Of a stretch of DNA of 31,709 bases, positions 21,670 through 28,923 are shown in pieces. This stretch comes from Spirochaetaceae bacterium (GTDB lineage: Bacteria; Spirochaetota; Spirochaetia; SZUA-6; Bin103), in NCBI GenBank assembly GCA_028818385.1, contig JAPPNY010000018.1, positions 1 to 31,709 on the forward strand, given 5' to 3'. Position numbers and translations under genes: made by a program. Each line of letters opens with the position of its first letter. The stretch's first letter is position 1. The notes beneath the pieces were generated by a model, which saw only the letters and a program-made list of their open reading frames with translations, was not told the DNA's origin and did not search any database.

Positions 21670-22854
21670 GTGCGTCTACCGAGGCGTCGGATTCGCGTGC
21701 AGGATGTGCCGGTGACTCCAGCGGGGATCGCGCAGGCCGATGACCGCCCCGGTGACAGCCCTCGATCCGAGCTCTACGTTCGGATCGAGGGCGTGACCAA
21801 GAAGTTCGGCGACGTCACCGCCGTCGACGACGTCTCGCTGGGAATCCATCGCGGCGAGATCTTCTGCCTGCTCGGCGGTTCCGGGTGTGGCAAGACCACG
21901 CTGCTGCGGATCCTGGCCGGCTTCGAAACCGCCACCAGCGGCCGCGTGCTGATCGACGGTGAGGACATGACCGGCGTGCCGCCCCATGAGCGGCCGGTCA
22001 ACATCATGTTCCAGTCCTACGCCCTCTTTCCGCACATGACCGTGGAGAACAACGTCGCCTTCGGACTGCGCCAGGAGCGCATGGCGTCCCGGGAGATCAA
22101 GCGTCGCGTGGGCGACATGCTCGATCTCGTCAAGCTCGGCGCGTTGTCGAGACGCAAGCCCCATCAGCTCTCGGGAGGACAGCGGCAACGCGTCGCGCTG
22201 GCCCGTGCGCTGGTCAAGCACCCGAAGCTGCTGCTGCTCGACGAGCCGCTGGCTGCCCTGGACAAGAAGCTGCGCGAACAGATGCAGTTCGAGCTGATCA
22301 ACATCCAGAAGGAAGTCGGCGTCACCTTCGTCGTCGTCACCCACGACCAGGAAGAGGCCATGACGCTGTCGGATCGGATCGGCGTCATGGACGCAGGCAA
22401 GATCGTCCAGACCGGAACGCCGGCGGCGATCTACGAATCCCCGCGCACCCGGTTCGTGGCTGGATTCATCGGCTCGGTGAACCTCTTCGAGGGCCGCGTG
22501 GCGACGGAGGACGGCGACCACCTGGTCATCGAGTCCGAGGATGCCGGCTGCCCGCTGCGCACCGAGCATGGAATCCACGCCGCGCGCGGCGACCGGGTGT
22601 GGGTGGCGGTGCGGCCGGAGAAGCTGGAGATGTCGTGCGAGGCGCCGGCCCGGGGGTACAACCGGATCGAGGCGACGGTCGCGGAGGTCGCCTACCGCGG
22701 TGAGCTCTCCGTGTACCGGCTGCACACCGCTTCCGGTACGGAGCTGCGCGTGTCCCAACCCAACCTCGCGCGCGCGAACGCGGAGCGTCCGGACGCCGGG
22801 GAACGGGTCTGCGTGTCATGGCATCCGTCGAGCTCGGTCGTGCTGGTCTCGTGA
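21670..22854 (+). CDS. potG: Putrescine ABC transporter ATP-binding protein PotG
   Basis: This ATPase of up to 394 residues has Walker A G-G-S-G-C-G-K-T, Q-loop M-F-Q-S-Y-A-L-F-P-H-M-T, signature L-S-G-G-Q-R-Q-R, Walker B L-L-L-L-D-E-P and switch V-T-H-D-Q-E-E-A. F-I-G-S-V-N-L-F-E-G and the C-terminal TOBE region (V-A-V-R-P-E-K) match PotG. GTG 21670 is the first possible start and gives about 30 extra N-terminal residues without likeness; another GTG near 21700-21715 is equally possible, and none has a clear ribosome site. It drives import through PotH and PotI. The stop overlaps the potH start (TGATG). Confidence 0.95.
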   Translation: MRLPRRRIRVQDVPVTPAGIAQADDRPGDSPRSELYVRIEGVTKKFGDVTAVDDVSLGIHRGEIFCLLGGSGCGKTTLLRILAGFETATSGRVLIDGEDMTGVPPHERPVNIMFQSYALFPHMTVENNVAFGLRQERMASREIKRRVGDMLDLVKLGALSRRKPHQLSGGQRQRVALARALVKHPKLLLLDEPLAALDKKLREQMQFELINIQKEVGVTFVVVTHDQEEAMTLSDRIGVMDAGKIVQTGTPAAIYESPRTRFVAGFIGSVNLFEGRVATEDGDHLVIESEDAGCPLRTEHGIHAARGDRVWVAVRPEKLEMSCEAPARGYNRIEATVAEVAYRGELSVYRLHTASGTELRVSQPNLARANAERPDAGERVCVSWHPSSSVVLVS

Positions 22855-23729
22855 TGCGCTGGCGCACGTTCGTGATCGCCGTCCCCTACCTGTGGCTGTT
22901 GCTGTTCTTCCTTGCGCCGTTCGCCATCGCCCTGAAGATCGCGCTCTCCGAAGCGGTGCTGGCCCGGCCGCCGTACGCACCCTTGTTCGAGTGGGGCGAT
23001 GACGGCTCCATGGCGGTTCGGGCCACCGTGCAGAACTTCCTGTTTCTGTTGCGCGACGATCTCTACTGGAAGGCCTACCTGAGCTCGGCAAGGATCGCGC
23101 TGATCTCCACCGCGTTCTGCCTGCTCCTGGGCTATCCGATCGCCTACGGGATCGCGCGCTCCTCCCCGGCGGCGCGCAACGCGTTGCTGATGCTGGTGAT
23201 CCTGCCGTTCTGGACGTCTTTCCTGCTGCGGGTCTATGCCTGGATCGGCATCCTCAAGAACAACGGCCTGCTCAACAACGTACTGCTGGCCATCGGCGTC
23301 ATCGAAGAGCCGATCACGATGATGCAGACCGACTTCGCGGTGTACGTCGGCATCGTGTACGCCTACCTGCCGTTCATGATCCTGCCGCTCTTCGCGAGGC
23401 TTGCGCGGTTGGACCACACGCTCCTGGAAGCCGCGGCGGACCTGGGGTGCCGCCCGCTCAAGGCGTTCATCACCGTCACGCTGCCCCTCTCGCTCCCCGG
23501 CGTTGTGGCCGGTTCCCTGCTGGTGTTCATCCCGGCGGTGGGCGAGTTCGTGATTCCGGCGCTGCTCGGCGGCCCCGACACCCTGATGATCGGCCGGGTG
23601 CTCTGGGACGAGTTCTTCGCCAACCGCGACTGGCCGGTCGCATCCGCGGTCGCCATCGCCGCGCTCTTTCTGCTGGTGATTCCGATCACGGTGTTCCAGA
23701 GACTCCGCGCGAATCAGGAGGGAGCATGA
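22854..23729 (+). CDS. potH: Putrescine ABC transporter permease PotH
   Basis: This 291-residue membrane protein has about six helices and the binding-protein-dependent transport signature near the C-terminus (L-L-E-A-A-A-D-L-G-C-R-P-L-K-A-F). It also shows L-P-F-W-T-S-F-L-L-R-V-Y-A-W and E-F-V-I-P-A-L-L-G-G, as in PotH. I place the start at ATG 22854 inside TGATG because the protein then begins at the first helix (M-R-W-R-T-F-V-I-A-V-P-Y). An in-frame ATG at 22818 would add 12 residues. It pairs with PotI to form the channel and ends in an ATGA overlap. Confidence 0.95.
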   Translation: MRWRTFVIAVPYLWLLLFFLAPFAIALKIALSEAVLARPPYAPLFEWGDDGSMAVRATVQNFLFLLRDDLYWKAYLSSARIALISTAFCLLLGYPIAYGIARSSPAARNALLMLVILPFWTSFLLRVYAWIGILKNNGLLNNVLLAIGVIEEPITMMQTDFAVYVGIVYAYLPFMILPLFARLARLDHTLLEAAADLGCRPLKAFITVTLPLSLPGVVAGSLLVFIPAVGEFVIPALLGGPDTLMIGRVLWDEFFANRDWPVASAVAIAALFLLVIPITVFQRLRANQEGA

Positions 23730-24571
23730 ACCCCGGACGCTCCCTCTTCGTCACGGCCGCGATGGCGCTGGGCTTCGCGTTTCTCTATCTGCCGATCGCC
23801 TCGCTCATCGCCTACTCCTTCAACGCGTCCAAGCTGGTCACGGTCTGGGGCGGATTCTCGGCCAAGTGGTACGGGGAGTTGCTGCGCGACGACCAGATCC
23901 TGCGCGCGGCGTGGCTGAGCCTGCGGATCGCGGTCATGAACGCGACCGTCGCGGTGGCGCTCGGCACGCTCGCCGGCCTGGCGCTCGCGCGGATGGGACG
24001 CTTCCGCGGGCGCCTGCTGTTCACGGGCATGACATCGGCACCGCTGGTCATGCCGGAGGTGATCACGGGCCTGTCCCTGCTGCTGCTGTTCGTCGCCCTG
24101 GAAGACCTGATCGGCTGGCCCGGCCGGCGCGGGGTGGCCACCATCACGATCGCGCACATCACCTTTTCCCTGGCCTACGTGGCGGTGGTCATCCAGGCGC
24201 AGCTCGCCAGCACCGACCGGTCGGTCGAGGAGGCAGCTCAGGACCTGGGGGCGCGGCCGGCGAAGGTCTTCTGCGTGATCACCCTGCCCATCATCTCGCC
24301 GGCGCTGGTCTCCGGCTGGCTGCTCGCCTTCACGCTGTCGCTCGACGACCTGATCATCGCCAGCTTCGTGTCCGGCCCCGGTTCCAGCACGCTGCCGATG
24401 GTCGTCTTCTCCAAGGTCCGTCTGGGCGTGAGCCCGGAGATCAACGCGCTGGCAACGCTGTTCGTGCTGGTGGTTGGCGCCGGGATCACCGTTGCCGCGC
24501 TGATCACCGGTCGGGCGGCGCGGCGGCGCGCCCGCGACGAGCGGATGGTGACCGGACGCGCGGACGGGTGA
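23726..24571 (+). CDS. potI: Putrescine ABC transporter permease PotI
   Basis: This 281-residue permease has about six helices. It shows Y-S-F-N-A-S-K-L-V-T-V-W-G-G-F-S, P-L-V-M-P-E-V-I-T-G-L-S and the coupling loop V-E-E-A-A-Q-D-L-G-A-R-P-A-K, then F-T-L-S-L-D-D-L-I-I-A-S-F, all characteristic of PotI. CAGGAGGGAGC precedes ATG 23726, which overlaps the potH stop as ATGA. The stop lies one base from the stop of the convergent agmatine deiminase gene, with no room for a terminator between them. Confidence 0.96.
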   Translation: MNPGRSLFVTAAMALGFAFLYLPIASLIAYSFNASKLVTVWGGFSAKWYGELLRDDQILRAAWLSLRIAVMNATVAVALGTLAGLALARMGRFRGRLLFTGMTSAPLVMPEVITGLSLLLLFVALEDLIGWPGRRGVATITIAHITFSLAYVAVVIQAQLASTDRSVEEAAQDLGARPAKVFCVITLPIISPALVSGWLLAFTLSLDDLIIASFVSGPGSSTLPMVVFSKVRLGVSPEINALATLFVLVVGAGITVAALITGRAARRRARDERMVTGRADG

Positions 24572-24572
24572 C

Positions 24573-25823
24573 TCAGTCCCCCACCGGCTGCTGCTGCGTG
24601 CAGCAGTGGATGCCGCCGCCCGCGTAGTTGATGGCCGTCGGATCGATCTGCACCACCGTACGTCCCGGGTAGGCAGCTTCCAGCGCCGCCGCGGCCGCGT
24701 CGTCCTTTGCGGCGGTCCCGTACCTGGCCGCGACCACCAGCCCGTTGGTCACCAGGTAGTTGGCATAGCTGGCCGCCCTTACCACGTGGATGGGACGGCC
24801 ATGAGGAAACGGCGGCACGTGCGCCGGGTACTCCAGGTCGGCCAGCCATCGATACATGCGGTCCGAAGGCGAAACCGGCCGGTATGCGACGTCCGGAACG
24901 GGCAGGCGAGCGATGTGAAACGGCTCGCCGGACTGATCCGTGACCCGCGACAGGATGCGAAATGCCTCCTCGCACCGGGCGTAGTTCAGTGCCGCCAGCG
25001 GGTCTCGCGCGGCCTCCTCCGGGGCGACCTGGGCCAGCAGGATCTCGCGCGGCCCCGCGAACCTGACGAGCTCGTCCAGGTGCCCGCCGGTCGTGAGCGG
25101 TCCGTAGAGATGGATCTCGCTGCCGGCTGCATCCCGATACGGAATGGGTCCCCAGGCCGCGTGCAGGTCTTCGCCGAGGCCGCTGTTGAGCCAGATCACC
25201 TTGTTCACGCCGAGTGCGGCGCGGTAGGCACGCTCCAGATCTGCCTCGTCGAGCTGCGGATTCCGCTCGGTTTCCACGGCCCGGCAGACCAGCAGGGTGC
25301 CTTGGCCGTTGACGATTCGGTCTCCTCCTTCGCTGACCACGTCCGTGGCCGTCATGTGGTCGATGCCCAGGTGCCGAGCAACCCGTTCCGGCAATTCCGT
25401 CATCGCGCGGGATACCGGATCCGACGTCGTCGCGTATCCCCACTGGTTCTGCAGAAACCGCGCCATACCCAGCCGATTCGCGCCGTTGCGCGTGAAGATC
25501 GGCCCGTAGTCGCGGACCCAGATGTCGACCTGGTCGATGTGCACGAAGTCGAGGTGGTCGGCTATCGGGTATCCGTGCGTGCCGAGCCAGCACCGCACCT
25601 CGCGCTCCCCCCTCTCGTCCGTGCACATGAGCTTGACGTTCACGCAATGGGCGCAGAGCGCGGAGATGATCTGTGCGATCGGGACTCTGGTGTCGAGCTC
25701 GGGATCCGCGTACGGCTGTTCCTGGGGCCACCCCATCCAGATCGCGGCGTGCGGCTCGAACTCCGCCGGCATGACGAAATCCCCGGTCACGGCCCTCGCT
25801 TGATGCGCTCGATCTCCGACCAT
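24573..25823 (-). CDS. aguA: Agmatine deiminase
   Basis: This protein of about 416 residues belongs to the peptidyl-arginine-deiminase-like family. It has M-P-A-E-F-E-P-H-A-A-I-W-M-G-W-P at the N-terminus, E-G-G-D-R-I-V-N in the middle and G-G-G-I-H-C-C-T-Q-Q-Q-P at the C-terminus, where Cys407 is the likely nucleophile. It turns agmatine into N-carbamoylputrescine and ammonia. ATG 25823 gives the usual short stretch before M-P-A-E; no ribosome site is clear. TAAGGT (25839-25844) is a possible -10, and operator site 3 is centred 35 bp further upstream. It lies 88 bases after the LuxR-type gene, same strand, and tail-to-tail with potI. The usual partner AguB is not in the window. Confidence 0.9.
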   Translation of the reverse strand: MVGDRAHQARAVTGDFVMPAEFEPHAAIWMGWPQEQPYADPELDTRVPIAQIISALCAHCVNVKLMCTDERGEREVRCWLGTHGYPIADHLDFVHIDQVDIWVRDYGPIFTRNGANRLGMARFLQNQWGYATTSDPVSRAMTELPERVARHLGIDHMTATDVVSEGGDRIVNGQGTLLVCRAVETERNPQLDEADLERAYRAALGVNKVIWLNSGLGEDLHAAWGPIPYRDAAGSEIHLYGPLTTGGHLDELVRFAGPREILLAQVAPEEAARDPLAALNYARCEEAFRILSRVTDQSGEPFHIARLPVPDVAYRPVSPSDRMYRWLADLEYPAHVPPFPHGRPIHVVRAASYANYLVTNGLVVAARYGTAAKDDAAAAALEAAYPGRTVVQIDPTAINYAGGGIHCCTQQQPVGD

Positions 25824-25867
25824 CGCAGAGTCGGGGTCACCTTAGTTCCGCGGCGCGGGCACTGCCC

Positions 25868-25884
25868 ATGTCCCCGAAGGGATA
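25868..25884. promoter_or_regulatory. Operator site 3 upstream of aguA
   Basis: ATGTCCCCGAAGGGATA matches the minus-strand reading of site 1 (ATGTCCCCAAGGGGATA) at all but two positions. Its centre is 35 bp from TAAGGT at 25839-25844, the same layout as at sites 1 and 2. Confidence 0.7.
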
Positions 25885-25911
25885 CGATGCCTCCTCGCGC
25901 TCAGCCCTCGC

Positions 25912-26721
25912 CTACCGCTCCGGCGATTCCTGGGGAACGTAGCCGATACTGCGCAGAAAGCGCGCGAACAGGGCCGACTGCGAGCTGATCGAGAGCCTGC
26001 GGTAGATGCTCTTGCGATGGTTCTTCACCGTGCCGACCGCGATTCCGAGCTGCGCGGCGATCGACTTCGACGAGTGCCCCTTCAGGATGAGCGCGACGAT
26101 CTCGCGCTCTCGTGCCGACAGCGAGCGGAATACGCCGCGGCGCAACGCTTCGTCGAGCGTCAGGAACGATGGCGGTCCGTGGCTCCCGCCACCGTCGGCG
26201 CCGAGCCGAGCGGCGTCCCACTGCCGCTCCATCAGGTGCTCTATCACCGGCTGGAAGTGGCGGAGCCGATCGATGCCCTTCTTCGAGAACGCCTCCATGC
26301 CGTAGGCTCGGCCGATCGATGCGAAGATGTGCGACCCGTCTCTTCGCGTCGCGAACATGCCGATCTCGTCCGCCAGACCGACGTCCGCGTAGTAGCTGGA
26401 GAAGTACCGGGACTTGCGGAAGTGGTCGGGCTGGATGTCCTGCAGGGGCACCACGCGCTCGCGCGGGCCGGCGAGCAGATAGTCGTAGAACGGATCGAGC
26501 AGGTACGCGCCGCGCAGATACGCGCCGACGACGATCTCCCGCCGCTCCGGGCGGATGTCGTCGTACAGGAGCACCGGCCGGCCGCCCCGGGCGAGCAGGG
26601 TGACCAGGGAGGACGTGAACGGAACCAGGGCGCCGACGAACGAGAGCAATGACCGCGGCCCGGCCGGAGTGCCGCTGTCGCGGATGGCCCGGGCAAGCAG
26701 CTCCACCGTCGGCTTGTCCAT
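25912..26721 (-). CDS. LuxR-type transcriptional regulator of the polyamine locus
   Basis: This 269-residue regulator has a C-terminal LuxR helix-turn-helix (residues 200-257: L-S-A-R-E-R-E-I-V-A-L, H-S-S-K-S-I-A-A-Q-L-G-I, G-T-V-K-N-H-R-K-S-I-Y-R-R-L). The N-terminal part, about 190 residues, is a probable GAF/PAS-like sensor with L-L-Y-D-D-I and D-P-F-Y-D-Y. It has no receiver-type Asp set or ATPase motif, so it probably senses a small molecule. It lies directly upstream of aguA and near potFGHI. The three matching CCCC/GGGG operators of the locus are good candidate targets, and their distance from the -10-like hexamers suits an activator. ATG 26721 has a weak ribosome site and starts 49 bases after the dipeptidase-like gene. 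Confidence 0.88.
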   Translation of the reverse strand: MDKPTVELLARAIRDSGTPAGPRSLLSFVGALVPFTSSLVTLLARGGRPVLLYDDIRPERREIVVGAYLRGAYLLDPFYDYLLAGPRERVVPLQDIQPDHFRKSRYFSSYYADVGLADEIGMFATRRDGSHIFASIGRAYGMEAFSKKGIDRLRHFQPVIEHLMERQWDAARLGADGGGSHGPPSFLTLDEALRRGVFRSLSAREREIVALILKGHSSKSIAAQLGIAVGTVKNHRKSIYRRLSISSQSALFARFLRSIGYVPQESPER

Positions 26722-26770
26722 GGAAGGCCGGCCCTGTCGTCGTCCTCAGCAGCCCATGGCGCGGACCGGC

Positions 26771-27886
26771 CTAGCCGTCAAGGTGCCGGGAAAAGAACCT
26801 GACCCAGTTGCGGTACATCACGTCGGCGACCTGGTCGTCGCCGTAGCCGCGGCGGGCCAGCACGTCGGCCAGCCGGTTGTAGTCGACCACGGTATCGATC
26901 TCCGCGGGCGCGCCGGTGCGACCTCCCTGGCCGTCGGTGTCGCCGCCGATGCCGGCGTGGCGGACGTCACCGGCGAGCTGGCAGATGTGATCGACGTGGT
27001 CGGCCAGGTCTTCGAGCGTGACGTCCTCCTTGCCGAACGGCCGCTGCAGCCCGACCACGTCGGCCCAGTCGATGCCGCCGCGGTACAGCATGGCGGTGTC
27101 CATCGACACGCCGATCACGCCGTCGCGCTCGATGATCGCGTGCAGGACCTCGTCCGGGAACTGCCGCTCACCGGGAACGAGCGCCCGGCAGTTCTGGTGC
27201 GTGGCGATCACGGGGCCGTCGAACCGGTCGAGCGCCTGCGTGATGGTGGCGTCGGAGGCGTGCGTGGCGTCCAGCACGATGCCCAGCCGGCTCATGTCGT
27301 CGAACAGCCGGTCCGCCGGCGGAAACAGCCCGCCGTCGATCCCCGTGCCGGTGCCGTGCCCGTACGCGCTGGTGTCGTAGTGAGTGAGGCTGACGATGCG
27401 CAGGCCGGCGGCGTGGAACTCCTCCAGGGACTCGGTGTCCAGGATCGGGTCAGCGCCTTCCAGCCCGATGATCACGCCCACCGGCAGGCCGTCAAAACCC
27501 GCTCCGGCGCGCTCGGCCTCCTCCCAGCGCTGCATGTGGTCGGCCAGCTCCGCCGCCGTGGCCAGGATGCGGTAGTGCCCGCGCCGCTCCATGATCCGGT
27601 AGAAGGAGAACTGGCCCCACGCCTCCGCATAGGCCAGCTCACCCGAGCGGTGGCCCCAGAGCTGTGCCCCCGGGCGGTGGACGCGCGCGTTCAGCTTGCC
27701 GATGAAGGCGGCGACGCCGGCGCGGCGCTGCTCGGGGACGGACGCCATGAGATTCGACTGGTAGCGGGGATCCTCGCTGGCCATGCCGGCCGGAGGTGCG
27801 GCGCGAACCGCCCGGATCGGCTGCGTAAGGTCGGCGTTGAGCCGCACCGCCACGCAGGCCGGGTAGTCTCCGTCGAAGATCAGCAC
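26771..27886 (-). CDS. Membrane dipeptidase (peptidase M19) homologue lacking the HxD metal motif
   Basis: This 371-residue TIM-barrel protein follows renal-dipeptidase-like M19 enzymes. Glu143 in G-L-E-G-A-D-P, His169 in S-L-T-H-Y, His209 in D-A-T-H-A-S-D and His230 in A-T-H-Q-N-C-R-A match the family Glu, substrate-site His and two metal His. The first motif, normally D-G-H-x-D, reads D-G-D-Y-P here, so both its ligands are missing. The protein may bind one metal, or have another function, such as a lactonase- or decarboxylase-like role. The start is GTG 27886, two bases after the dehydrogenase stop. It is the last gene of a four-gene overlapping operon. Confidence 0.85.
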   Translation of the reverse strand: MLIFDGDYPACVAVRLNADLTQPIRAVRAAPPAGMASEDPRYQSNLMASVPEQRRAGVAAFIGKLNARVHRPGAQLWGHRSGELAYAEAWGQFSFYRIMERRGHYRILATAAELADHMQRWEEAERAGAGFDGLPVGVIIGLEGADPILDTESLEEFHAAGLRIVSLTHYDTSAYGHGTGTGIDGGLFPPADRLFDDMSRLGIVLDATHASDATITQALDRFDGPVIATHQNCRALVPGERQFPDEVLHAIIERDGVIGVSMDTAMLYRGGIDWADVVGLQRPFGKEDVTLEDLADHVDHICQLAGDVRHAGIGGDTDGQGGRTGAPAEIDTVVDYNRLADVLARRGYGDDQVADVMYRNWVRFFSRHLDG

Positions 27887-27888
27887 GG

Positions 27889-28923
27889 CTACGCGTCGCT
27901 CCAGTCGAAGACGACGTTCATCATCGTCTTGTCCCGCTTGAACGCCATGTCGTACGCCTGCTGCATCTCGGTGTAGTGCAGCCGGTGGGTGATCAGCTTG
28001 CTGGGCCTGAGCACGCCGTCGGCCATGAGCTGCAGCACGTGCGGCCGGTGGTGGCGCGTGCCGGCCGCCATGCCCGACAGCTCCGCCGGACGCGGATACA
28101 GACTGGGGTCGCCGCCGGAGACGGCGATCAGCGTCACCGCCTTGTCGTAGAAGAGCTGCATCGCCAGCGGGTTGAAGTCCAGATCCTCCTCGCCGCGGCC
28201 GAGCAGGCTGACGATCGCCACGCGGCCGTCCCGGCGCACGATCTCCAGCGACGTCCTGTAGGCCGGCCACGGATTGGCGGTCAGGATCACCAGGTCGATG
28301 CCGCGCCCGTCGCTGAAGCGGTCGAGCTTGGCGTGAAGGTCCGGATCGTCGGACATGAGCGCCGCGTGCGCGCCCATGGTGCGCGCCGCGTCCAGGCGGA
28401 TGTCGCTGTTGCCCAGCGCCACCGTGCGCGCGCCGAACAGCGGCCCGAGCGCCACCGCGCCCAGCCCCAGCGTGCCCAGGCCGACCACCGCCACGGTCTC
28501 TCCCGGACGGAACAGCGCCTTGTGGTAGCAGAGCGCGCTCAGCGCATACAGGTTGCCGTACACGGCATCCTCGGGATAGGCGCCGTCCGGGACCTTCGCT
28601 GGATCCTCTCCCGCTTGCATGATGTACATCGACTGGTGCCAGGTGCCGGAGATCACCCGGTCGCCGACCGCCAGGTGCTTCACCGCGCTCCCCACCCCGC
28701 GCACGACGCCGAGGTTGCTGTCGCCGACCCCTCGCGGGTAGTCGGGCGCGCCGGGGACCCGCTCGGCGCCCTCGTAATTGCCGCGGTCGGTGCCGATCTT
28801 CAGAGCGCTGATCGTGGTCTGCACCCACACCTCGTCCGGCGCCAGGTTGTCGGTGTCGAGGGTGTCCTCCTCCATGCGCAGGTCGCCGGGTCCGTAGAGG
28901 ATGGGTCTCTTGTAGGTGGTCAT
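27889..28923 (-). CDS. MDR-family (zinc-type) dehydrogenase without zinc ligands
   Basis: This 344-residue medium-chain dehydrogenase/reductase has the Rossmann motif V-A-V-V-G-L-G-T-L-G-L-G in the middle and the N-terminal GroES-like fold. Where zinc alcohol dehydrogenases have C-G-T-D it reads A-L-K-I-G-T-D, and no four-Cys structural zinc loop is present, so it seems to be a zinc-independent member. It would oxidise or reduce an alcohol/carbonyl pair with NAD(P). The ATG overlaps the sulfatase stop as ATGA and its own stop lies two bases before the dipeptidase-like gene. Substrate unknown, though the isomerase and sulfatase neighbours hint at a sugar-like compound. Confidence 0.88.
   Translation of the reverse strand: MTTYKRPILYGPGDLRMEEDTLDTDNLAPDEVWVQTTISALKIGTDRGNYEGAERVPGAPDYPRGVGDSNLGVVRGVGSAVKHLAVGDRVISGTWHQSMYIMQAGEDPAKVPDGAYPEDAVYGNLYALSALCYHKALFRPGETVAVVGLGTLGLGAVALGPLFGARTVALGNSDIRLDAARTMGAHAALMSDDPDLHAKLDRFSDGRGIDLVILTANPWPAYRTSLEIVRRDGRVAIVSLLGRGEEDLDFNPLAMQLFYDKAVTLIAVSGGDPSLYPRPAELSGMAAGTRHHRPHVLQLMADGVLRPSKLITHRLHYTEMQQAYDMAFKRDKTMMNVVFDWSDA

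Noticed and set aside
26722..26770. Fourth polyamine-type operator ahead of the LuxR gene
   Set aside because: I looked for the TCCCC/GGGGA pattern in this gap and did not find it.
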